Shown: positions 42,434 through 52,268 of the stretch, piece by piece
How the letters are laid out: the number at the start of each line of letters is the position of its first letter
Numbering within the stretch: position 1 is the stretch's first letter
DNA from: Streptomyces fructofermentans
Lineage (GTDB): Bacteria > Actinomycetota > Actinomycetes > Streptomycetales > Streptomycetaceae
Reading direction: 5' to 3'
DNA: 64,000 nucleotides
NCBI RefSeq assembly: GCF_014651055.1
Contig: NZ_BMWD01000002.1
Location: forward strand, 288,028 to 352,027
Notes under the pieces: generated by a model
Told to the model about the DNA's origin: nothing
Database searches by the model: none
The model's input: only the letters and a program-made list of their open reading frames with translations
Translations under genes and position numbers: made by a program

Positions 42434-44584
42434 ATGGCAGTCGACTCAGCGCCGTCCGGGCAAGCGCCGGCCGGTCGGTTGGCAGGCCGGTGGGTGCCAT
42501 GGTTGGTGATCGGCCTGTGGCTGGTGCTGGCGGCGGGCATGGTGCCGCTGAGCGGAAAGTTGAGCTCGGTCACCACCGACAGCGCCGTGGACACCCTGCC
42601 GGCCAGTGCCGAGTCCACCAAGGTGGCGGTGCTGGACGACAGTCTCCCCGGCGGTGACGACAACACGTTCGTCTTCGTGTACCACCGCGCCGGCGGCATG
42701 ACCGACGCCGACCGCGCGACGGTCGAGCGCCACTACAACACCCTTGCCAAGCAGTACCCGCCGAAGGCGAGGACGGCGGCCGACGAGGACGACGAGGGCT
42801 CACCGGCGAGCCCGTCCACCGACCGCAGAGCGATGATGTTCACCCTCGATGTGAGCACGGCCCACGGCGCACCGGAGGACCTCGTCGGCCCGTTGCGTGA
42901 CGCCGCGAAGGACCGTCCCTCCGGCCTGGAACTCGACGTGACCGGCCCGGGCGCGATCGACGGCGACATGGATGCCGTCTTCGACGGCATCGACGTGCAG
43001 GTACTCCTCACCACCATCGTCGTCGTCACGCTCCTGCTCATCCTCACCTACCGCAGCCCGGTGCTGTGGATCATCCCGCTGGTGACCGTCGGCGCGGCCG
43101 CACTGACCTCGATGGGAACCGTCTACCTGCTCGTCAAGGGCTTCGGCATCGTGGTCAACGACCAGAACTCGGCGCTGCTGACGATCCTGGTATTCGGCGT
43201 CGGCACGGACTACGCGCTGTTGCTCATCGCTCGATATCGGGAGGCACTGCACCACCATGAGAACGTCAGGGTCGCGATGGTCCACGCGCTGCACGGCGCG
43301 GCGCCGGCCATCGTCGCGTCCGCGGCCACCGTGGTCGCCGGACTGCTCTGCCTGCTCGTCGCGGACCTGAACAGCACCAGCGGGTTGGGCCCGATCGGTG
43401 CGGCCGGCATCCTGTGCGCGCTGGTGGCCATGCTGACGCTGTTCCCGGCGGTGCTCGTGGTGCTCGGCAGGCGGGTCTTCTGGCCGGCCATCCCGCGGCT
43501 CAGCACGGCCGTGGAGGAGAAGCCGGGGCTGTGGGGACGGCTCGGCACCGCCGTCAACCGCCGCCGGTGGGCGGCGACGCTCGGCTCGCTCGGAGTCCTC
43601 GGCGTGCTCGCCCTCGGGCTGGCGGGCAACACCGGCGCCCTGCGGGAGCAGGACCAGTTCCTGTCCGCGCCGGAGTCGGTCACCGGCTTCACCGTTCTCC
43701 GCGAGCACTTCCCGGAGCTCGGCGGCCAGCCGATGACGATCTTCACGCGGCCGGCGCAGCAGAAGCAGGTGCTCGACATCGTCAAGGGCACTCGCGGTGT
43801 GGCCCAGGCCATCCCGGAGCAGACCAGCCGCGGCTGGGCCAACATCTCCGTGTTCCCGAAGGACGCGCCGGACACCGTCGCGGAGTACGACACCATCAAG
43901 CGGGTACGCACCGCCGTGCACGCGGTGAGCGGGGCGGAGGCGATCGTCGGCGGGCCGAGTGCGGAGAACCTCGACACCGAGGTGACCACCAAGCGCGACG
44001 AGAAGCTGGTGATCCCGCTGGTGCTCACCGTCGTCCTGATCGTCCTCGGGCTGCTGCTGCGCGCGATCGCGGCCCCGCTGATCCTGATGGCCACCGTGAT
44101 CGTCTCGTTCGCCGCAGCCTACGGCGGCAGCGTGTTCGTCTTCGACACGATCCTCGGGTTCAAGGGGATCGACTATTCGGTGCCGTTGCTGGCATTCCTG
44201 TTCCTGGTGGCGCTCGGCGTCGACTACAACATCTTCCTGACCAGCCGGGCCCGGGAGGAGACCGTACGTCTCGGCACCAGAGAGGGCATGCTCAAAGCCC
44301 TCTCCGCGACCGGTGGCGTCATCACCTCGGCAGGCCTGGTCCTGGCGGCCACGTTCGCGGTCCTCGCCACACTTCCGCTGGTGATGCTGATCGAGGTCGG
44401 GTTCCTGGTCGCCTTCGGCGTGCTGCTCGACGCCCTGCTGGTGCGGTCGGTCCTGGTGCCCGCCCTCACCTTGCTGATCGGCCGGCGGATCTGGTGGCCG
44501 AGCCGGCTGTCCCGTCCGGCGGCGGAGCTGCCGGACGGTCAGCAGTCGCTCGCCAACGACGAGGAGCCCGCGCTGCAACGGTGA
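42434..44584 (+). CDS. MmpL-type RND transporter
   Basis: 716 residues with the MMPL two-half layout. There is one N-terminal membrane helix, a large extracytoplasmic loop (about 40-180), five clustered helices including VFGVGTDYALLLIARYREAL near 255, a second loop after about 370, and again five helices with FLVALGVDYNIFLTSRAREE near 595. The paired GxDY motifs are the proton-relay sites. Such transporters export lipids, siderophores or drugs. AGGAGG lies 6 bases before the ATG at 42434. It sits in an apparent genomic island, ends in a strong terminator, and shares its upstream 120 bp with the exported amidohydrolase, so the two-component system beside it is a good candidate regulator. Confidence 0.92.
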   Translation: MAVDSAPSGQAPAGRLAGRWVPWLVIGLWLVLAAGMVPLSGKLSSVTTDSAVDTLPASAESTKVAVLDDSLPGGDDNTFVFVYHRAGGMTDADRATVERHYNTLAKQYPPKARTAADEDDEGSPASPSTDRRAMMFTLDVSTAHGAPEDLVGPLRDAAKDRPSGLELDVTGPGAIDGDMDAVFDGIDVQVLLTTIVVVTLLLILTYRSPVLWIIPLVTVGAAALTSMGTVYLLVKGFGIVVNDQNSALLTILVFGVGTDYALLLIARYREALHHHENVRVAMVHALHGAAPAIVASAATVVAGLLCLLVADLNSTSGLGPIGAAGILCALVAMLTLFPAVLVVLGRRVFWPAIPRLSTAVEEKPGLWGRLGTAVNRRRWAATLGSLGVLGVLALGLAGNTGALREQDQFLSAPESVTGFTVLREHFPELGGQPMTIFTRPAQQKQVLDIVKGTRGVAQAIPEQTSRGWANISVFPKDAPDTVAEYDTIKRVRTAVHAVSGAEAIVGGPSAENLDTEVTTKRDEKLVIPLVLTVVLIVLGLLLRAIAAPLILMATVIVSFAAAYGGSVFVFDTILGFKGIDYSVPLLAFLFLVALGVDYNIFLTSRAREETVRLGTREGMLKALSATGGVITSAGLVLAATFAVLATLPLVMLIEVGFLVAFGVLLDALLVRSVLVPALTLLIGRRIWWPSRLSRPAAELPDGQQSLANDEEPALQR

Positions 44585-44601
44585 GCGCGGCGGCACGGAC
44601 G

Positions 44602-44637
44602 AGATCCGGGACGGGCCCCCAGGCCCGTCCCGGATCT
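44602..44637 (+). terminator. rho-independent terminator of the MmpL gene
   Basis: Perfect 16-bp arms (starting AGATCCGGGACGGGCC) with a CCCA loop, followed by TT. It is the most classical terminator in the window. Confidence 0.9.
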
Positions 44638-44805
44638 TTCCGGTGGGAAGAAGGTGTCGGCGCCATCGGCATCCTCGGCATGCCCCTCGGCATCCACCGT
44701 GCTGACCGTCGCCCGCGCATCGCCGTGTCCTGCCCCGACGGTGAGCCGCGCGGGGCCATGCCCGAGGGCCGCCGCCCCTGTCCCGCGCCGCGTCGCCGGC
44801 GCGGG

Positions 44806-46257
44806 TCAGCGCACCGCGGTGTCCTCCCCGGCGGGGCGCCGCGGGACGTCGGCGGGCGGGGCCGCGGCCGGAAGGTCGACCCGAAGCAGCGCGCCACCGC
44901 GTGCGGAGCGGGCGACGGTGGCCCGGCCGCCGTGGGCGTCGACGACCCGCTGCACGATCGACAGCCCCAGACCGGATCCCGGCAACGCCCGGGCGCTGTC
45001 GGCACGGTAGAACCGGTCGAACACCCGCGGTACGTCGGCGGCGTCGATGCCCGGCCCGGCGTCGTCGACCTCGAGCACCGCCGACGCGCCCTCGGCGCGG
45101 AGCCGGACCTGGACCGGCTGGTCCGCGGGGGACCACTTGCCGGCGTTGTCGATGAGGTTGAGCACCGCCCGCTCAAGCGCAGCGGGACGCCCGCTCACCC
45201 ACACAGAGGTCACATCCAGCGCGACCTCGATGTCGGGCACGCGGGAACCCGCCCGGGTCGCGGCGGCCCCCACCACGTCGGCGAGGTCGAGCACCTCGGT
45301 GCTCTCGTCGCTGACGTCACCGCGCGCCAGGTCGGTCAGCTCGGCGACAAGGGTGCTCAACTCGGCGACCTGGGCGCCGAGATCGTTGAGCAGCCGGGTC
45401 CGGCTCTCCGCCGGCAGCGCGCTGTCCAGGGTGCCGCGGCGATCGAGCCGGATCAGCAGCTCGACGTTGAGGCGCAGGCTGGTGAGCGGGGTCTTCAGCT
45501 CGTGGGCGGCGTCCTCGGCGAGCAGCCGCTGGGCCAGCCGGGATTCCCGGAGCGCGGCGAGCATGTCGTTGATCGACCGGATCAGCCGCCGGATCTCCCC
45601 ACCGCCCTCATCCGGGATGTCGGCGTCGAGATCCCGGGTGCGCGCGACACGTACCGCGGCGGCGGTCAGCCGGTCGATCGGTGCCAGCCCGGTCCGCGCC
45701 ACGGTCCGCCCGACAAGGGCGCCGCCGACCACGCAGAGCAGCCCGATCAGCAGCATGCCGAACCCGAACTGGTTGATCGGGCTGTCGTCGACGACGCGGG
45801 CCACCTGGACCGCGCCGTCGCCCGCCCGCAGCGTGTGGATGACGTAGCCGTCCTCGTCGCTGTCGTTCGACTCCATCAGGTCGGCCGACGCGCCCTGCGC
45901 CACGCGCCCGGCGTCCTCGCTGACCGGGGGCAGCGCGGGTTGGCCGGCCGGCGTCCGGATCGATCCGTCGGGCAGGATGACCCGCACCAGCCGACCGGAT
46001 CCGGGATACGGCGGTAGCCGGACCTCCGCCAGACCGGCGCGCTTCGCGTTCGTCGCCAGGACACGGGCGTCGGCGCGCAGCTGATTCTCGGCGGTGTCCT
46101 TCAACTCCCGGTCCAGAAGCTCGCTGGCCACCTGGAAGGCCACGAACACGCTGACCGCGATGGCCGTCGCCGCGATCACCGTCAGCCTGGCCCGCAGGGA
46201 CCGCCGACGCCACCATCGGGTCAGCCGGCGCGGTTCCCGGCCGGCGTGCCTGCTCAC
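44806..46257 (-). CDS. sensor histidine kinase
   Basis: 483 residues. The N-terminus has a basic stretch, then a membrane helix (about 18-40). An extracytoplasmic sensor region runs to about 165, with a second helix ([18 protein letters not shown], about 165-183) and a HAMP-like linker. The H-box is [16 protein letters not shown] near 265, an N-box is [10 protein letters not shown], and GPGID and [13 protein letters not shown] form the ATP lid. The GTG start at 46257 overlaps the response-regulator stop (GTGA), so both are made together. In the island context it may sense the substrate of the MmpL pump or cell-envelope stress. Confidence 0.93.
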   Translation of the reverse strand: MSRHAGREPRRLTRWWRRRSLRARLTVIAATAIAVSVFVAFQVASELLDRELKDTAENQLRADARVLATNAKRAGLAEVRLPPYPGSGRLVRVILPDGSIRTPAGQPALPPVSEDAGRVAQGASADLMESNDSDEDGYVIHTLRAGDGAVQVARVVDDSPINQFGFGMLLIGLLCVVGGALVGRTVARTGLAPIDRLTAAAVRVARTRDLDADIPDEGGGEIRRLIRSINDMLAALRESRLAQRLLAEDAAHELKTPLTSLRLNVELLIRLDRRGTLDSALPAESRTRLLNDLGAQVAELSTLVAELTDLARGDVSDESTEVLDLADVVGAAATRAGSRVPDIEVALDVTSVWVSGRPAALERAVLNLIDNAGKWSPADQPVQVRLRAEGASAVLEVDDAGPGIDAADVPRVFDRFYRADSARALPGSGLGLSIVQRVVDAHGGRATVARSARGGALLRVDLPAAAPPADVPRRPAGEDTAVR

Positions 46258-46937
46258 GGAGGAGTCTCCCGCAACGTGTATCCCAGGCCGCGCAGCGTGT
46301 AGATCAATCGCGGCTCCCCCTCGGCCTCCATCTTGCGGCGCAGGTAACTCACGTACACCTGAAGGTTGTTGGCGGTGGAGCTCATGCCGAAGCCCCAGAT
46401 CGCCTCGAACAGCGCGTCGCGGGTCACGACCCGGGTGGCGTTGCTCACGAGGACCTGCAGGAGGGAGAACTCGGTCCGGGTCAGGCGCAGCGGCCGCGCG
46501 CCCCGCCACGCCTCGAACCTGTCGGGATCGAGCCGGACGTCGGCGAACGACAGGATCTGCGACTCCTCGTCGGGCGACGTGCGCCGGCGCAGCAGGGCAC
46601 GCACCCGGGCCAGCAACTCCTCGGTGGCGAACGGCTTGGGCAGGTAGTCGTCGGCGCCCGCGTCCAGCCCCGCGACCCGGTCGGAGACCTGGTCACGGGC
46701 GGTCAGCATCAGCACCGGCAGATCCCGGCCCGCGGCGCGCAACCGCCGGCAGGTCTCCAACCCGCCGAGGCGGGGCATCATCACGTCGAGGAGCAGCAGA
46801 TCCGGCGCGTCGCCACCGACCCCGTCGAGCACGGCGAAACCGTTGGCGACGGTGCTGGTGTCGTAGCCCTCGACCTGGAGCACCCGCTCCAGCGACTCAC
46901 GGATGGCCGCCTCGTCATCCGCGATCATGATCCGCAC
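46254..46937 (-). CDS. OmpR-family response regulator
   Basis: 227 residues. The receiver domain has DDEAAIRES at the acidic pocket, the phospho-acceptor Asp in [13 protein letters not shown] near 51, and the conserved Lys in DYLPKPF near 101. A winged-helix output domain follows with [27 protein letters not shown] and VSYLRRKME. It is the first gene of a two-gene minus-strand operon with the kinase. The repeated CGTCTCAGxTTCGxTCGGTA segments upstream of the neighbouring transporter and amidohydrolase genes are plausible binding sites; this is inference. Confidence 0.95.
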   Translation of the reverse strand: MRIMIADDEAAIRESLERVLQVEGYDTSTVANGFAVLDGVGGDAPDLLLLDVMMPRLGGLETCRRLRAAGRDLPVLMLTARDQVSDRVAGLDAGADDYLPKPFATEELLARVRALLRRRTSPDEESQILSFADVRLDPDRFEAWRGARPLRLTRTEFSLLQVLVSNATRVVTRDALFEAIWGFGMSSTANNLQVYVSYLRRKMEAEGEPRLIYTLRGLGYTLRETPP

Positions 46938-47380
46938 GCCGGACCCGCCCCCTCCAGTCGACGCCTTTTCCGCTCATTGTCCCCGATCAACCTGAGGCCA
47001 GGATTAGAGCGTCGCCGCTGGGGTGATCCCCGGCCGCACCGTCCATCACGCCTCCGGATCCCACCGGGGCGATGGGAGGACGGACGCGAAGGACGCCTTC
47101 GCCATCTGCGGATCAGGCACGCATGCGACGTGGCCTTCAGCCGGTTCACCGCGGCGACGGCATTGCGGTCGACCTTCGGTCTCCCACCCCGCGTCGCCGG
47201 CACCTGGCTGCGGACTCCCGCTGGGCCTCGTCGACCGCGCGCAGGTCCGGTCCATGCGGCCGCGTGGACCGGACGGGTCAACACCTCACCGCCCGCGCGG
47301 ACCGGGTGGACGTCGACGCCTCGCTGATCCGGCCCGACGGCTGTGGTGCCCGGGTCCTGCCCGCCGAGGAGGACCCGGGC
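46938..47380. other. gene-poor segment between the response regulator and copy B
   Basis: About 440 bp. It must contain the promoter of the minus-strand two-component operon at its left end. The rest has open but disrupted frames; a minus-strand NAVAAVNRLKA string near 47130-47160 hints faintly at an IS5-type transposase remnant. I cannot support a gene. Confidence 0.4.
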
Positions 47381-47504
47381 GCCACCACGCCCCGGTGCGT
47401 GCACTGGGCACCTGGTTCGGCCGACCGGCCTGAGCGGCCGCATTAACGTTCGTCTCAGGTTCGGTCGGTAGGAAGTGGGCGTCCGGATAAGCGACGTAAC
47501 CCGT
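47381..47504. repeat. duplicated leader, copy B (upstream of the amidohydrolase gene)
   Basis: Partner of copy A at 42297-42417, about 85% identical by eye, in the same orientation and ending 63 bp before the amidohydrolase start. It contains CGTCTCAGGTTCGGTCGGTA at the corresponding place. Confidence 0.85.
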
Positions 47505-47567
47505 CGTGTCCTGCAGACGGATGCCGCACGGACACCACACCACACGAACACCTGAAGAGGGACCGAC

Positions 47568-48704
47568 ATGAAGCCCATGGGACGTCGCGGATTTCTAGCC
47601 GCTTCCACGGCACTTGGCGCCGGTGCCGGCCTGTCCGCGTACGCCGCTGTTTCGGCAGCGGACGAGGACAGGACGCCGGACAAGAATCCGGACATTGCAT
47701 TGCGAGACCGGGACCTGCCCTTCATCGGCACGGAGGAGACCTTTACGACTCCCACGCTGTTGAAGCTGAACTCCATCAATCAGGACCACATAGCGTTCCT
47801 GGAGGGAATTGGCCTTGCGGACCTGGGCCGACGCCGCATTGGCGACATGGACGCGGGGGGACTCGACGTTCAAATCCTCTCCGCCCATACCCCGTCCGTA
47901 CAAAATGTCCCTGGGCAAAGGGGTATCGACCTTGCCCATCGCCTCAATCGGCAACTTGCAGACGGGCCGATCGCCAAGTATCCGGACCGCTTCAAGGCTT
48001 TCGCCACCTTGCCCCTGCGGAGCCCGGAGGCGGCGGCGGACGAACTGGAACGCTCGGTTCGGGAGGATGGCTTCCTGGGTGCACTGACCAACGGACACAT
48101 CGCGAAGAAGTATCTCGATCATCCCGACTTCGAGCCTCTGCTGGCACGTGCCGTCGCTCTCGATGTGCCGATCTACCTGCATCCCGGCTATCCGGCCGAC
48201 GAGGTCTTCGAGATCTACTACAGCACCACACGGTCCAAATACAAGGAGGAGTACCAGGACTACATTTTCAGCGGGTCCGGATACGGCTGGCACCAGGAGG
48301 TGCTGACCCAATGCATCCGGATGATCACGTACGGGGTCTTCGACAGATTCCCCGAACTGAAAATCATCATCGGCCACATGGGCGAAGGTCTTCCCTTCTA
48401 CTACGAGCGGATCGTCAACGACATGGGCGAGCCGACCGAAAACTCGCTCGAGAAGCCCATCGGGCAATACTTCCAGGACAACTTCTGGGTCACGACCAGC
48501 GCATTCCCCCAGACCGAACTGCTCAATCTCCTGCTGAAGTACATAAGCGTGGATCGAGTGATGTTCGCAACCGACTACCCGTTCGCGGACATAAAGGAGC
48601 AGACCGACTGGTTCCGCGGAGTCGATCTGCCACGCGAAGACAAGGAAAAGATTGCGTTCCGAAATGCGGAGAAACTGTTCGGAATGAAAGTGCCAGTGAA
48701 GTGA
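47568..48704 (+). CDS. exported amidohydrolase (ACMSD-like, amidohydrolase family 2)
   Basis: 378 residues with a Tat-type signal (MGRRGFLAAS, hydrophobic to about 28). The body matches the TIM-barrel amidohydrolase_2/ACMSD group of decarboxylases and hydrolases: GDMDAGGLDVQILSA near 91, RFKAFATLPL near 143, YLHPGYP near 202 with a metal His, ELKIIIGHMGEGLPFYYER near 263 with the second His, and FATDYPF near 338 with the catalytic Asp. The N-terminal HxH pair is not seen in the usual place, which may mean a different metal site. Several ATA codons and A/T-rich third positions differ from the surroundings, a sign of acquired DNA. Confidence 0.85.
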   Translation: MKPMGRRGFLAASTALGAGAGLSAYAAVSAADEDRTPDKNPDIALRDRDLPFIGTEETFTTPTLLKLNSINQDHIAFLEGIGLADLGRRRIGDMDAGGLDVQILSAHTPSVQNVPGQRGIDLAHRLNRQLADGPIAKYPDRFKAFATLPLRSPEAAADELERSVREDGFLGALTNGHIAKKYLDHPDFEPLLARAVALDVPIYLHPGYPADEVFEIYYSTTRSKYKEEYQDYIFSGSGYGWHQEVLTQCIRMITYGVFDRFPELKIIIGHMGEGLPFYYERIVNDMGEPTENSLEKPIGQYFQDNFWVTTSAFPQTELLNLLLKYISVDRVMFATDYPFADIKEQTDWFRGVDLPREDKEKIAFRNAEKLFGMKVPVK

Positions 48705-48835
48705 TACGCCGGCGACGGCCGGAGTGAAAGGATCCTCCCGTCTCCCCGCCTGCCGCTCTCCTGGCGGCGCCGGTGGATGAGCAGGGCCGGCCGCGCTTCA
48801 GGGAAGGCGATCCGCCCAGGTTCGCCGCGCCGGCC

Positions 48836-49055
48836 ATGGTCCTGACCGAACGGGACTCCCGTCGGCCGCGCCCGATGCCGGAAACGGTGTGCACCACGGG
48901 CACCTGCTCCCACGGCAGGGCCTTGAACTGGGCCTGCGCGGTCGGCCGGTTTCCCTTGATCACCGCGATGTGGTGGGCCTTCTTCTCCTGGACCGGCCGG
49001 CGCACCTGGCCCTTGACGCCGTGCAGGGCGTCGAAGGTGACTGGCCAAGGGGCTC
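48836..49055 (-). pseudogene. ISAs1-type transposase remnant
   Basis: On the minus strand FDALHGVKG, KKAHHIAVIKGNRPTAQAQF, KALPWEQVP and GRGRRESRSVRT follow each other in one frame, as in the DDE core of ISAs1-family transposases (DALHxxK..HYI..VKxNQ..LPW..HGRxExR). Only about 70 residues remain, without start or end. It marks the right edge of the inserted segment next to the ligase gene. Confidence 0.7.
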
Positions 49056-49177
49056 GGCGTCTCACGTTCGTCCCGCAGTCCGGCTGACCCGCGACGGCAA
49101 AACCGCAGGACAGCCGGACCATGCCGGACGAAAACGCGTAGCGAGCGGACACCAAGGACCACTCGTAGAGTCGAAGC

Positions 49178-50248
49178 ATGGATCTGCCGGTGATGCCTCC
49201 CGTGAAGCCCATGCTGGCCAAGTCCGCCGCGCGGATTCCACCGGACATGCACTACGAGGCGAAGTGGGACGGATTCCGGGCGATCGTCTTCCGGGACGGC
49301 GACGAGGTCGAGATCGGCAGCAGGTCGACCAAGTCGCTGGTCCGGTACTTCCCCGAACTGGTCGAGGCCCTGCGGGAGCGGCTCCCGGAACGCTGCGTCA
49401 TGGACGGCGAGATCGTGATCGCGCGCGACGGACGGCTGGACTTCGACGCGCTCACGGAACGCATCCACCCGGCCGAGTCGCGGGTGCGGACCCTCTCCGA
49501 GCGGAACCCCGCGTCGTTCGTCGCGTTCGACCTGCTGGCGCTCGCCGACGAGTCACTGCTCGACGTGCCGTTGAGCGACCGGAGGAAACTGCTGGTCATG
49601 GCCCTGTCGGGGGTGTCGGCACCGGTCCATGTGGCACCGGCGACCACGGACATCGAGGTGGCGCGGCGGTGGTTCGAGCAGTACGAGGGCGCGGGCCTCG
49701 ACGGGGTCGTCGCCAAGCCGCTCTCGCTCCGCTACCGCCAGGACGAGCGCCTGATGGTCAAGGTGAAGCACGAGCGGACCGCGGACGTCGTCGTCGCGGG
49801 CTACCGGCTGCACAAGAGCGGGCCGGTCGTCGGCTCGCTGCTCCTCGGCCTGTACGACGACCTCGGCACGCTCCAGCACGTCGGGGTGTGCGCGTCGTTC
49901 ACGATGAAGCGGCGCGCCGAACTGATCGGCGAGCTGGAGCCGCTGCGCATGGAGTCGGCCTCGGAGCACCCTTGGGCGGCCTGGACGGACGAGTCGGCGC
50001 ACGACTCGGCGCGGCTGCCCGGGGCGCCGAGCCGCTGGTCGAAGAAGAAGGACTTCTCCTGGGTGCCCCTGCGTCCCGAGCTGGTCTGCGAGGTGGCGTA
50101 CGACCACATGGAGAACCGCGAGCGGTTCCGGCACACGGCCCGCTTCCGCCGCTGGCGTCCGGACCGGACGCCGGAGAGCTGCACCTACACCCAGCTCGAC
50201 GAGCCGGTCGGCTACGACCTGGCGGACATCCTCGGCCCACCGGAGTGA
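49178..50248 (+). CDS. ATP-dependent DNA ligase (LigC/LigD-ligase type)
   Basis: 356 residues. The nucleotidyl-transferase motif I is YEAKWDGFRA near 27-36 with the AMP-accepting Lys, followed by EIGSRSTKSL, VMDGEIVI (motif III region), SFVAFDLLAL, GLDGVVAKPLSL (motif IV) and LMVKVKHERTADVVV (motif V). An OB-fold domain ends in CEVAYDHME and RFRHTARFRRWRPD (motif VI). No polymerase or phosphoesterase domain is attached. It works with Ku and the separate polymerase in end joining or in base-excision repair. Its natural partner gene lies at 40844-41872. Confidence 0.93.
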   Translation: MDLPVMPPVKPMLAKSAARIPPDMHYEAKWDGFRAIVFRDGDEVEIGSRSTKSLVRYFPELVEALRERLPERCVMDGEIVIARDGRLDFDALTERIHPAESRVRTLSERNPASFVAFDLLALADESLLDVPLSDRRKLLVMALSGVSAPVHVAPATTDIEVARRWFEQYEGAGLDGVVAKPLSLRYRQDERLMVKVKHERTADVVVAGYRLHKSGPVVGSLLLGLYDDLGTLQHVGVCASFTMKRRAELIGELEPLRMESASEHPWAAWTDESAHDSARLPGAPSRWSKKKDFSWVPLRPELVCEVAYDHMENRERFRHTARFRRWRPDRTPESCTYTQLDEPVGYDLADILGPPE

Positions 50249-51095
50249 CTCGGTGGCCCGGCCGGGAGCGTCGCGGCTCCGCCGTCGCGACCAGGGCGAC
50301 GGGCCGGGGCCGGTCGCCGGTGGAACGGGCGGCCACAGGCGTTCGGGAGCACTGCCGAGGGGCTCCCGCGAACGGTTTCGGGTGGCCCTGACCCGCACCG
50401 CTGGTCGGTCCGACCGATCCGACCGGTCCGACCGGTCCTGACTGATTCCGAATGGCTTCGACCGGCCTCGATCACCCCCGTCCCGCCAGGACCGGGCCGC
50501 GGGGCGGCCCAGGGCTCGCCCGACCGGTCGCAGCCGAGCACGAACGGTCATGTCCAGTCCGGAACGGAGGCGACCACGGATGGCGATCGAAGCCCCCGGA
50601 GGCCTACTCCCGAGCAGCCCGGTGACCGTCCCGCCGGCCATCTCGTGCGCGAAGGCCGGCGCGAGGGCGGCATCCGGCAGCCCGCCGACCGGAGCCCCCG
50701 GGCCCGACTCCGACTCCGGCTCCGGCTCCGGCTCCGGCTCCGACACGCAACCGCCGCACGCCCCGCACCGGACGCCACCCGTCCGCCGGGCCGCCCCGGG
50801 CCAGGTCGCACGCCCCGCGGACCCGCCCGCCCGCGGAAGCGGTGGACCGCCCCTCGCCGGGCAGGCGGGCAGTGGGCGGCCGGGAGGGCGGGTGCGGGCA
50901 GGGCGGTGGGCACGGGAGCCGGGCACCGGCGGAGGCGGGGGCGAGCGCGCCCGCAGGACCCCGAAGGTATCGATCGATCATCGACTTGGGCTGAACGGCT
51001 TATTCCGCGCGCGCGGACAGAACCGAGCGGGTATGGCCATGAACGAACTGATAAGCGCACAATCATTCACACGAGACATGGTGGCAACGGTGGGC
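50249..51095. repeat. repeat-rich intergenic stretch
   Basis: About 850 bp. It holds 9-bp repeats ATCCGACCG/GTCCGACCG at 50408-50434 and six CTCCGG/CTCCGA hexamers at 50708-50743. The A/T-richer patch 50965-51070 probably carries the promoter of the lipoprotein gene. The frame of that gene stays open upstream but shows low-complexity composition. I see no other gene. Confidence 0.55.
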
Positions 51096-52088
51096 ATGAT
51101 GCAGAGCGCGCACAGACGGCGCGGCACGACGGCTGCGGCGCTGCTGGCCGCCACGGTGACGGCCGTCCTGGCCGTCGGTTGCACGACGACACCCCGCGGG
51201 CAGGTCGACGACGGACGCGGCAGGACGTCGGACGGCCCCGCACCGACCAGCCCGAGCGCGGACCCGGCCCCGGCGGTCGGCTCACCCCTCGCGGTGAAGA
51301 TCGACAACGCTCCCGCCGCCCGGCCCCACACCGGCCTGGACGCCGCGGACGTCGTGTACGCCGAGCAGGTGGAAGGCGGGCTCAGCAGGCTGATGGCGGT
51401 CTACGCGACCGACCTCCCCAAGACGATCGGCCCGGTACGAAGCGCCCGGGAGTCCGACCTCGAACTGCTGCGCCAGTTCCAGCGTCCGACCCTCGCCTTC
51501 TCCGGGGCGCAGGGCAAACTGCTCCCCCTGATCGACGGGGCGCCGCTGCGGGTGGCCTCCCCGAAGGAGGAGTCGAAGGCCTACTTCCGGGGGACGGACA
51601 AGGCGACACCGCACAACCTGTACCTGCGCCCGGAGCGCCTGCTGTCGTCCGCGCCGGGCGCCGACGCGCTCACGACGGGGTTCACGTACGGCGCGGCACC
51701 CCGGGGCGGGCGCGCCGAGGACAGCCGTACGGTCCGCTTCCCGGCGGCCCGCTTCACCTTCGACTGGTCCGAGGACCGGCGGCGGTGGCTGGTGTCGATG
51801 GACGGGTCGCCGTCGGTGGCCACCGACGGGAAGCGGGTGGCCGCGGCGACGGTGGTGGTCCAGTACGTGACGGTCCGCAAGTCCGAGTTCCACGACTTCC
51901 TGGGCAACAACACCCCGTTCACGGAGACGGTGGGCTCCGGCACGGCGAAGGTGCTGCGGGACGGCAAGGTCTTCGACGCCGAGTGGAAGCGGCCGGCGGC
52001 CGAGGACGGGACCGTGTTCACGACGAAGGCAGGAAAGCCCTTGAACTTCGCGAAGGGCCAGGTCTGGGTGGTGTTCGCCAAGGCGTGA
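51096..52088 (+). CDS. DUF3048 (YerB-like) lipoprotein
   Basis: About 330 residues. The N-terminus MMQSAHRRRGTTAAAL with a hydrophobic core and lipobox AVGC (Cys near 29) marks a lipid-anchored secreted protein, followed by a Ser/Pro/Asp linker. The folded part matches DUF3048: VKIDNAPAARPHTGLDAADVV, TIGPVRSARESDLELL near 110, a FSGAQG motif, and the C-terminal half with VTVRKSEFHDFLGNN and GQVWVVF. The function of the family is unknown. The exact start is uncertain: ATG at 51033, 51078 and 51099 are in frame, and 51096 gives the most typical lipoprotein signal. Confidence 0.8.
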   Translation: MMQSAHRRRGTTAAALLAATVTAVLAVGCTTTPRGQVDDGRGRTSDGPAPTSPSADPAPAVGSPLAVKIDNAPAARPHTGLDAADVVYAEQVEGGLSRLMAVYATDLPKTIGPVRSARESDLELLRQFQRPTLAFSGAQGKLLPLIDGAPLRVASPKEESKAYFRGTDKATPHNLYLRPERLLSSAPGADALTTGFTYGAAPRGGRAEDSRTVRFPAARFTFDWSEDRRRWLVSMDGSPSVATDGKRVAAATVVVQYVTVRKSEFHDFLGNNTPFTETVGSGTAKVLRDGKVFDAEWKRPAAEDGTVFTTKAGKPLNFAKGQVWVVFAKA

Positions 52089-52156
52089 GCGCCCGGCGGG
52101 GCGGTCACGGCGGGGCGTCCCAGCGGGGCGGTCCCTGCGGGGCCGTCGCGGGTCCA

Positions 52157-52212
52157 GGTCCCGGCGCGGTGGCCGCCGGGTCCGGGTCCCGGCGCGGTCG
52201 CCGCCGGGTCCG
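52157..52212. repeat. 28-bp tandem duplication
   Basis: Two adjacent 28-bp units (beginning GGTCCCGGCGCGGT) differ at one base. They lie between the convergent DUF3048 and pcaV genes. Confidence 0.9.
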
Positions 52213-52268
52213 GGTCCGGGGCGCCCGGCCGGCGGGCCCCCGGTACGGCGGACCCGTAGGCCCGGGGC

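Noticed and set aside
47060..47260. IS5-type transposase remnant (NRLK-like string on the minus strand)
   Set aside because: Only about ten residues are suggestive and the following sequence does not fit the family; not enough to call.
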